Below are positions 57,045-64,000 of a stretch of 64,000 nt of DNA, in pieces. Source of the DNA: Silurus meridionalis (taxonomy: Eukaryota > Chordata > Actinopteri > Siluriformes > Siluridae); NCBI RefSeq assembly GCF_014805685.1, contig NC_060898.1, forward strand, positions 8,832,501 to 8,896,500, read 5' to 3'. Under the pieces are notes generated by a model, which saw only the letters and a program-made list of their open reading frames with translations, was not told the origin of the DNA and searched no databases. Each line of letters opens with the position of its first letter. Positions within the stretch are counted from its first letter, which is position 1. Both the position numbers and the translations under genes were made by a program.

Positions 57045-57344
57045 ACTTGCATGTTTATCAGTACAGATGGATTACTTTAAAAAGCATGTCACAATGTAGT
57101 CATTAAGTGTGTGTGGTCTGGATACCTAAAACCCCCAGGGAACAGTGAATGTAAGTGATTGAGAGACACTGACACACTGTGCTGGTTCACTCACAACTCC
57201 AACTATCACTTCATTACAGTAAAATAACATGTTAATGCAACTCATAACCCATAGACGCAAGTACGAACCATGGTGGTAGTTAATTTCACATGGTGGGAAG
57301 AAATTATTTATTCTAAAGGAGTTCATTTAATACAGCAGCATGTA

Positions 57345-57733
57345 CAACCCAATTTCAAAAAAGCAGGGATGCTGTGTAAGATGTAAATAAAAACAGAATA
57401 CAATGATTTGCAAATCTCATAAACCCATATTTTATTTACAATAGAACAAAAAATACATATTACGTATTGAAACTGAGAAAAAGGTAAAAGGTAAGTTAAT
57501 TTTGAATTTGATGTCTGCAAATACAACAAAGAAGATTCAGGACTGCTGAGAAGGTAGAATTCTGTATTAAAAACAAATAGGACAACATTCCTCTCCTAAA
57601 ACCCCAGCAACTGGTCTCCTTAGGTTCCAGATGTATACAGACACACAATATTTGTTTAAGAGTTTTGCTAAACATTACATTTTGTTTTTATTTACATTTT
57701 ACACAGTGTCCAAACTTTTTTGGAATTGGGGTT
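57345..57733 (+). mobile_element. Tc1/mariner-like MITE, deletion derivative of the 42,985 family
   Basis: Starts caacccaatttc after TA (57,343-57,344). Ends tttttttggaattggggtt before TA (57,734-57,735). It shares with the long copy the outer blocks (ggatgctgtgtaa, ttacattttacacagtgtcc), the aattctgtatta block and the aactggtctcct block. It lacks the central ~770 bp that carries transposase remnants there. Confidence 0.8.
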
Positions 57734-59204
57734 TAGGGTAACATTGTTTAGTACTGTATTCCATCTTGTCCTGTTTCTTAATAAATTATTATTTTGATGG
57801 AAATGACTCTGGATATGTTGGTTGCAAAGTTAACAACATAAATAATTTTTGATGCGGCCTTGCTTGCTTGAAATTTCACATCACTAGAAACTGCCCAATC
57901 GCAGATAAGGTTTGTTTCACAATAACTGGCTTCAAAAGTAAAAAACTGACATTCTACCCATTTCAAGGAACACTTTATCCCCCTGCTATTGAAGTTAGTA
58001 CAGAATTTCTGTGAACTTAGGAGTGTGACTATTTCCTAATAAAATAGGCTACATATGTGAGAAACAATATGCTAAATCTTGGTCAACCAGCAGTTGCAGG
58101 TTTGTACATAATGCAGTTAAACAAATGTGTAAATTAGCACAGCAAAGTTTTTTTTAAATACGGTTTTTGTTTTTACTCATTTTTATAAATATTTTCTGAT
58201 CTTTTATATTTATGACAAAATGTGTAAAATTGCCAGATCATATTACATGACCTTTGTGAAAATGTCTAATGTCACTTTCTATAAAGCAAGTTTTATAGAC
58301 AAAGTCTGATGAATGCTCTTAATAATGCTCTTAAAAACCTTTCTGAAAGAGTGGAGGTTATTATAATGGTAGAAGAGGGGGCAAATTGAATAGGTAAATA
58401 TAGATATGTTGTTCAGGAATGCACTTAATTTTGGCTATTTCGTGTACGCCAACACATTGGCCAGCACAATGTTAATGCAGTCAACCATTGGAAAAATAAT
58501 ATACAGTTTATTTAATACGTGGAATTTTATGGATACATCCAGCGTTTTTATTCAAACCAAATAAAAATTTGCTGTATTATTGTTATACCTTTTACTGGTT
58601 TTGACATGAGATCATGCTTAAAAAAATTATTTTTACTTTTATTCTAATAATTTCTTTCATTACTCAATCTTTGTTTCCTTTTTTGACATCTCTGGTTGAT
58701 CTTTTTTATCACTCCGTATCATAAACTATCATTCAACCACAATTTACACTTTATACAGTGTTTAGTGTACTTACTGTCTCTATCTCATCAGCTAACCTGT
58801 GTTTTTCACTTTCTTTTACAGTCCCTTTCTCACTAGAAGTGCACAAAAGATTTTGTGTAAACGTGTAATTCATATTTGTTTGTGTATAGTGTACCATATA
58901 GGATAATTAAAATGTATTTACTTTTCTTTTTTAAAACTTACATATATTTTTTTATTTAACACCAGCCAAATCCAAAACTATTATTGCAGACACAATTTAC
59001 TTCTGCAACAATTTTCCATGTACTACACCACTTAGCTTTAGTAGTAGCTTAAGTAGTTTTAAGACAGACAACATTGCAAACTTCATTAGACCAGCTCAAA
59101 ATTTTTTTTTCTAAAAGCCAGAGAAGGACTTTGTTGAAAAAGGTGAATGGAAAAACTTATGATAGACTTAGAGGTACAAATTTCTGACTAATATTCATAT
59201 TTGT

Positions 59205-59280
59205 AAATCTTATTCCTGTAAACTGCTTTGGGACAATGTCCATTAAAGCGCAACATAAATAATATTGAAGTGAATTGAAA
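59205..59280 (+). mobile_element. Short L2-type LINE 3' tail
   Basis: The sequence gtaaactgctttgggacaat, then gtccattaaagcgcaacata and aataatattgaagtgaattg, corresponds to the last ~75 bp of the L2 3' end. It lies 220 bp upstream of col5a1 exon 2. Confidence 0.65.
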
Positions 59281-59496
59281 GAGTAATCTAAATGTACTTT
59301 TAAATCATGCTTGACCTTTGGTGTGTGGACCTATCATTGCAACATGCATCTTTTTTTGTATTGGTCTTTTTCCTCTCTGTGGGGAAAAAAGGCTGAACGT
59401 TTGACACATGTTTATCTAAAACCAAGACACTTGTGTATTGTTATGTAAATTATGATTTTCTTGTAAACTGTATATTTGTGTGTTTGTCTCTCTCAG

Positions 59497-59655
59497 CTGA
59501 CCTTCTGAAGATTTTAGATTTTCCGAGTTTGCCTGATGGTGTAACAAAAACTACAGGCTTCTGCACACACAGGAAGTCATCGAAAGTGCCTGATGTAGCT
59601 TACAGAGTAAGCAAAGATGCTCAGCTTAGTGCTCCTACCAAACAGCTCTACCCAT
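59497..59655 (+). CDS. col5a1: col5a1 exon 2: start of N-terminal TSPN/LamG-like domain
   Basis: 159 bp, phase 1 at both ends, acceptor tctctctcag and donor CAT|GTGAGT. It encodes residues 38-90 of the chain, beginning [20 protein letters not shown], then GFC (Cys60), [19 protein letters not shown] and PTKQLYP. This is the start of the thrombospondin-like N-terminal (TSPN, laminin-G fold) domain shared by alpha-1(V), alpha-1(XI) and alpha-2(XI) chains. Within that group, 'DLLK.LDF..LPDG' and '[21 protein letters not shown]' fit alpha-1(V) better than the XI chains. Together with exon 1 it gives an uninterrupted frame. The domain forms the globular N-propeptide that stays on the fibril surface. 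Confidence 0.95.
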
Positions 59656-60023
59656 GTGAGTAGCAAATACATACACAAATACACACACACACCTGCACAT
59701 CCCCACACTCTTGTAAAGAAAACTAAAATGCTCAACAAGTCCCAACTAATGGCTGACAAACAGCTGATATTACTTGGAAATAAGGTTTTGTGTCTCTTTT
59801 TTATCTATTAGTGATGTATTTGGCTAAGAATAACCTGCCATCATAATGTCATAAAACCTTGGCATAATTGTAATTCTGCATGTGTGTTTAGGCAAGAACA
59901 ATTGTAGTAAAGTGGGAAGGGTTTTTGATTCAAGCACTGGAAATTAGACAAAGAAAGAGGAGAGAAACCACACTTTCAGAACTTTCTGCTGATGTGGCAA
60001 ATACACATGCCTCTTTATTACAT

Positions 60024-60042
60024 ACACACACACACACACACA

Positions 60043-60086
<44 letters not shown>

Positions 60087-60123
60087 TTTTTTTTTATCAA
60101 CCTAGCTTTGCATTTCAGTCTTT

Positions 60124-60169
<46 letters not shown>

Positions 60170-60172
60170 TGT
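60024..60172. repeat. (CA)n(CT)n and (GT)n microsatellites
   Basis: (CA)n at 60,024-60,045 runs into (CT)n to 60,082. After a short T-rich stretch, (GT)n occupies about 60,127-60,172. Confidence 0.95.
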
Positions 60173-60372
60173 GTTAGGGTGGGGGGTGGTAATGAAGGCT
60201 TGGAAAGGGGGTTAGTTTGGAGATTGTGGATGATGGACATGTATGTGTTCTATAGACCTTTTATTGCTTATAGCTCAAAAATACAACACTGAGCCATAAA
60301 ACTGCCCCAGACTCTCAATTTAGCAGGAATGCACCTGAGACAATCCAAAGAATTTGAATGAGGGGGAAGGGG

Positions 60373-60408
<36 letters not shown>
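60373..60408. repeat. (GA)n microsatellite
   Basis: About 16 GA units followed by imperfect purine-rich sequence to about 60,430. Confidence 0.95.
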
Positions 60409-60417
<9 letters not shown>

Positions 60418-60529
60418 AAAAGAGAAGGGAAAGAACAAGTGAGACTAACTGAAAAAGACAGAGAAGCTGAGCAAAGAAGAACGGGGAGACAGAGAGACCG
60501 TTCAGCTCAGTTTAGAGTGTCTGGTTTCT

Positions 60530-60647
<118 letters not shown>

Positions 60648-62129
60648 CCAACAGCAGCACTATGGGATTGTGTACTAATGTTTTCCACAGACAGACTGAG
60701 GTCATTCTAGCACCCTTTCCGCTCTCTTTTTTCTTTCTTTTCACTTTATATAGACATGCTTTCTCTCTTTTACACTGAGACTTACACATGCAGGGACACA
60801 ACCTATAATGCTAAATTAAAGTTGCCAGCATTCTTGCCTCAAGCAAAACATAGACACCACGAAGACAGCCAAACTGTAATGGAAAAGTTTAGGTGTATAA
60901 TCAGAAGTGAAGCTTGTAGAAGATGCGATTTAGCAGCTGTCTAAACCTCCTTTAAAGCCCATTAAGTGCTTTTTAGCTTTCACTTGAAATGAGCTTCACG
61001 ATGTTTGTAATGAATTAGAATGCCTTTTTATTTTTTAATTAATGCCATTGCTTTAATTCTACACACAAAAAAATCTTTATACACCAAACTAGAGCAGTTT
61101 GCATTTTGACTTCTAAAGGAAGTCTCTTTTCAAAACATTTTATTAGCCTTTTTATTTTTGCTAACCAAAATACTCACTTTAATTTGACCAAAACACAAAT
61201 TAGGCAACTGGCATCCAGAAATTGCAATGTAATCCAGAAATATACAAACCAAACACACATATTCTTAGACCTTGATTAAAATTTAGGAGTCACAACACTG
61301 CTCTACATTCTGTGGTTTAAAATAGACACACACTACTCTTGTTGCCACTATCTCTGGGTAAAAGTTAGCTATATGCTTATTCTTGGTTTTGTACACTCCC
61401 TGGCAAAGGTATTTAAATGTGAGGATGTTTTAATGATTTTTATTATAGTTGACTCATTGTTATCAATTACATAAAAAGAACTAAAATAACTATTCCATAA
61501 AAATTCCAGATTTTTTTCAATTCTGATTTAATGACATTTGATCAAGTGTCCAGTTAGTCTTAAAAAGTCTTTGGTAGAGTAAGACTGTAGGTTTAACTGT
61601 CTATCAATGATTTTAATTTTATCCCTGCATTTTCACAGAGAAGATGAACATGACCATAATATTAACTCTAACCCATATAACAAACTCTTAGAATTAACTT
61701 AAACCCATAAGCTTTAAACCAATAGCTATTTAACATGTTCTTAATAACTAGTTGTTAATGAAATAATCATGCAACATTACTTTGTCAATCCCTTGTCCCT
61801 ACACATTTATCTTAATGTCCCTTCTTCAAAGCTACAAGAAAATCATTCAGTTTATTTAGAACATTTTAGTAAATGTTCCTGAACCTTACTTTGACTATGT
61901 TTAACACCAAAACAGCATTTTGGCTTTCTGGAACATACCTAAAATACTTAAAACAGAACAGACAGCCACTAGGCCCAGACAAACAAAACTCCTCTTGTCT
62001 TAGAACTACCCACTAACAAATCAAACAAAGCTACCACTGTCACATAAGACACTGTTAAGAAGGTACAAAGCTACATTTGCACAAAACGTCAGTCGGTGCT
62101 GCATTGCATATCACAATATCAGAACAGAA

Positions 62130-62168
62130 CACACACACACACACTCAGACACACACAGACACACACAT
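62130..62168. repeat. Imperfect (CA)n
   Basis: cacacaca runs interrupted by tcag and cagac. Confidence 0.9.
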
Positions 62169-62353
62169 CCTCCAAAATGAGGGGGGAAACTATTTTGAAG
62201 ATAAGTCAAGAATGCAAGAGTGTGCTGTTACACGAACAAGCTGCACAGTTTTGGTGAAGTAAACTAAGAGACTGAAGGAGGAGAGAAATGAGGGATAATG
62301 AGAAAGCCAGACTCTCCACATGGACCTGGTGCTCCTTCCACCCCCCCACCCCC

Positions 62354-62357
<4 letters not shown>

Positions 62358-62395
<38 letters not shown>
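62358..62395. repeat. (CT)n microsatellite
   Basis: About 18 CT units in a longer pyrimidine-rich tract extending to about 62,460. Confidence 0.95.
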
Positions 62396-62398
<3 letters not shown>

Positions 62399-62534
62399 CT
62401 TAGAGTCTGTCTCTCTTTATCTATCTATCTTTCTCTCTTTTTCTTTTTCCCTTTCTATTTTCTCTTCCGGTCTTTTAGAGCTGAGTGCTGCTACAAACAG
62501 TAAATAAATTGTCTTGTTCAACTTTTGGTCACAC

Positions 62535-62626
62535 GTGTGTGTGTGCGTGTGTGTGTGTGTGCAACCAACTTCCTTTTAACGGGCTTACAATATCCCAGAG
62601 GTCTTAGCAGCATCTGTTTGGCCAAA

Positions 62627-62688
<62 letters not shown>
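62535..62688. repeat. Two (GT)n microsatellites
   Basis: Short imperfect (GT)n at 62,535-62,562 and long (GT)n at 62,631-62,688. Confidence 0.95.
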
Positions 62689-62691
<3 letters not shown>

Positions 62692-63798
62692 ATTTACAAA
62701 GGAAAATCCTAAGATTGCAGTCATGTCTGGTTTTCTCTTTAAAGAGTCAGACTGCTTCATTCCACCCTCTCTTTTCTTTTTCACTTTTTTTTGGTCTGGT
62801 TCAAAGCTGTTTTGCCTGTACTTCTTCACATCCCTCTATTATTTCTTTCTTTATTTCTGTTGCTTGCTTATACAAGCACATACTATCCTGCAATAATTCT
62901 AATAAACACATTTATTCTCTTCCTAACACTTTCCCTCTCTATCTCACTCTCTCTCTTTCTGTCTTGTAGACATATTACAGTAATAAATTGTCTCATGAGG
63001 AGTGTGTGCTCATCTCCCTCTTTCTCTCTTACTGTTGTGGAAACGTTCTCTGAGTTTCCCATAGCCAAGAACACTTTATCAGTGCTCTTGTCACAACATT
63101 GTTTCTATTTACTATGCTAAACAGAATCATTTTATGAATATTTAAAACATTTATAACTCATCACTTTCAATTCCTGCTTCAAAATATAGAGGTGGGAAAA
63201 AAGCAACTTTTTTTTTTTTGTATAAGTTAGTCACTCTCGGAGAAGTGTAATTTATTCTTGGCAATAACCAGTATATTTTTATCCACGCCAATACTGAAAA
63301 TAAGTCACATACTGTATGTAAGAAACAAAAAATTGAGAGTATAGACTAAAGATAGAAGACAGCCTCAGCACTCAGTCAATCAAATGAATTTTTGCTAATT
63401 AATTTTGCAAATGGGTTTCATTAGATGCAGTCATTCAGATTTACAACTTCAGTGCACACTGAGCTCTGCATTTGACCATACAAAATACTTCTTAAAACTG
63501 TAATTTGGCTACTGTAGAGAAGAACAGGCAAAGTAAATTAAACCGAAAAAAGTAAAAATTCAGCAACTTTTTTTAATTATTACAGTTTCGAATGTAATTA
63601 TAAAATGACACATTACATGGTTAACAGTATTCCTGAGACAAGTTACTTCCAGGAATCACATATGTTAAAGCGACTACATAATTTCTCCAGCTAGGTATAT
63701 AATATGCTATGAAATGGCACATTAACCGGAACCTTTCTCGTAGGAAATAACTAATTTGCTAATTATTTGACATTTTATTGTTTTGTATATGCCTGTAG

Positions 63799-64000
63799 CT
63801 TCAGTTTTTCCAGAAGACTTCTCAATCGTGGCAACTGTGCGACCAAATAAGGGCAGCCAGGCATTCCTGCTCTCCATCTATAATGAACAGGGCATGCAGC
63901 AGCTGGGTATTGAGGTGGGCCGTTCACCTGTCTTCCTCTATGAGGACCACCTTGGAAAGCCAGGCCCTGAGGACTACCCTCTCTTCAGAGGAGTAAACCT
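63799..64000 (+). CDS. col5a1: col5a1 exon 3 (start), TSPN/LamG-like domain continued; runs off window
   Basis: Entered in phase 1. The split serine codon (t from exon 2 plus ct) and the following [36 protein letters not shown] and [14 protein letters not shown], then [14 protein letters not shown], continue the TSPN domain to residue 157 at the window edge. 'FPEDFS', 'LSIYNEQG' and '[25 protein letters not shown]' are hallmark blocks of alpha-1(V). No stop occurs in the 202 bp visible. The 3' end of the exon, the variable region and the triple helix lie beyond 64,000. Confidence 0.96.

Overview
This is a vertebrate nuclear window, almost certainly from a teleost fish. The only host gene I can support is the 5' part of a fibrillar collagen gene, best matched to col5a1 (collagen alpha-1(V)), on the + strand from about 38.0 kb to the right edge. 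Its exon 1 (signal peptide), exon 2 and the start of exon 3 (beginning of the N-terminal thrombospondin-like/laminin-G-like domain) join in one consistent reading frame. All splice junctions are phase 1. Intron 1 is about 21.1 kb and intron 2 about 4.1 kb. The fish assignment rests on the mix of mobile elements (DIRS-type tyrosine-recombinase elements, L2-, RTE-, Rex1- and Tx1-like LINEs, Tc1-like and hAT-like DNA transposons) and on dense CA/GT and CT microsatellites. A catfish or other otophysan is a guess only.

Layout. 0-2.6 kb: a putative hAT-like element carrying a Tc1-like element. 3.2-4.45 kb: unrecognised sequence with an L2 tail and a degenerate tandem repeat. 4.47-6.07 kb: a full-length Tc1-like transposon whose transposase has one visible frameshift. 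6.07-6.65 kb: a DIRS fragment. 6.7-8.1 kb: an antisense Tx1/L1-like LINE. 8.9-10.6 kb: an antisense L2 LINE. 10.9-13.6 kb: a decayed antisense Ty3/gypsy-like LTR element, with a pogo/Tigger-like element inside one LTR. 13.8-15.85 kb: two DIRS fragments in opposite orientation. 16.1-17.8 kb: Rex1-like LINE remnants. 18.9-19.5 kb: an antisense RTE-like fragment. 20.2-21.4 kb: an L2 3' end. 22.0-23.0 kb: a hAT-like element. 23.0-23.45 kb: a solo LTR. 24.5-31.8 kb: an RTE-like LINE split by a 4.4-kb L2 LINE. 32.4-34.95 kb: a DIRS element with reverse transcriptase/RNase H, recombinase and terminal repeat. 35.17-36.0 kb: a second hAT-like element with an 8-bp target duplication. 36.0-37.9 kb: mostly unannotated sequence. 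37.8-38.4 kb: GC/CpG-rich col5a1 promoter-leader region and exon 1. 38.4-63.8 kb: col5a1 introns, with few and mostly short DNA-transposon remnants but many long microsatellites.

None of the mobile elements appears intact; nearly every coding remnant has stops or frameshifts. I found no tRNA, rRNA, CRISPR array or novel gene system. The most informative observations are the nested insertions, the DIRS terminal repeats carrying a CRE-like palindrome, and duplicated motifs just upstream of col5a1.
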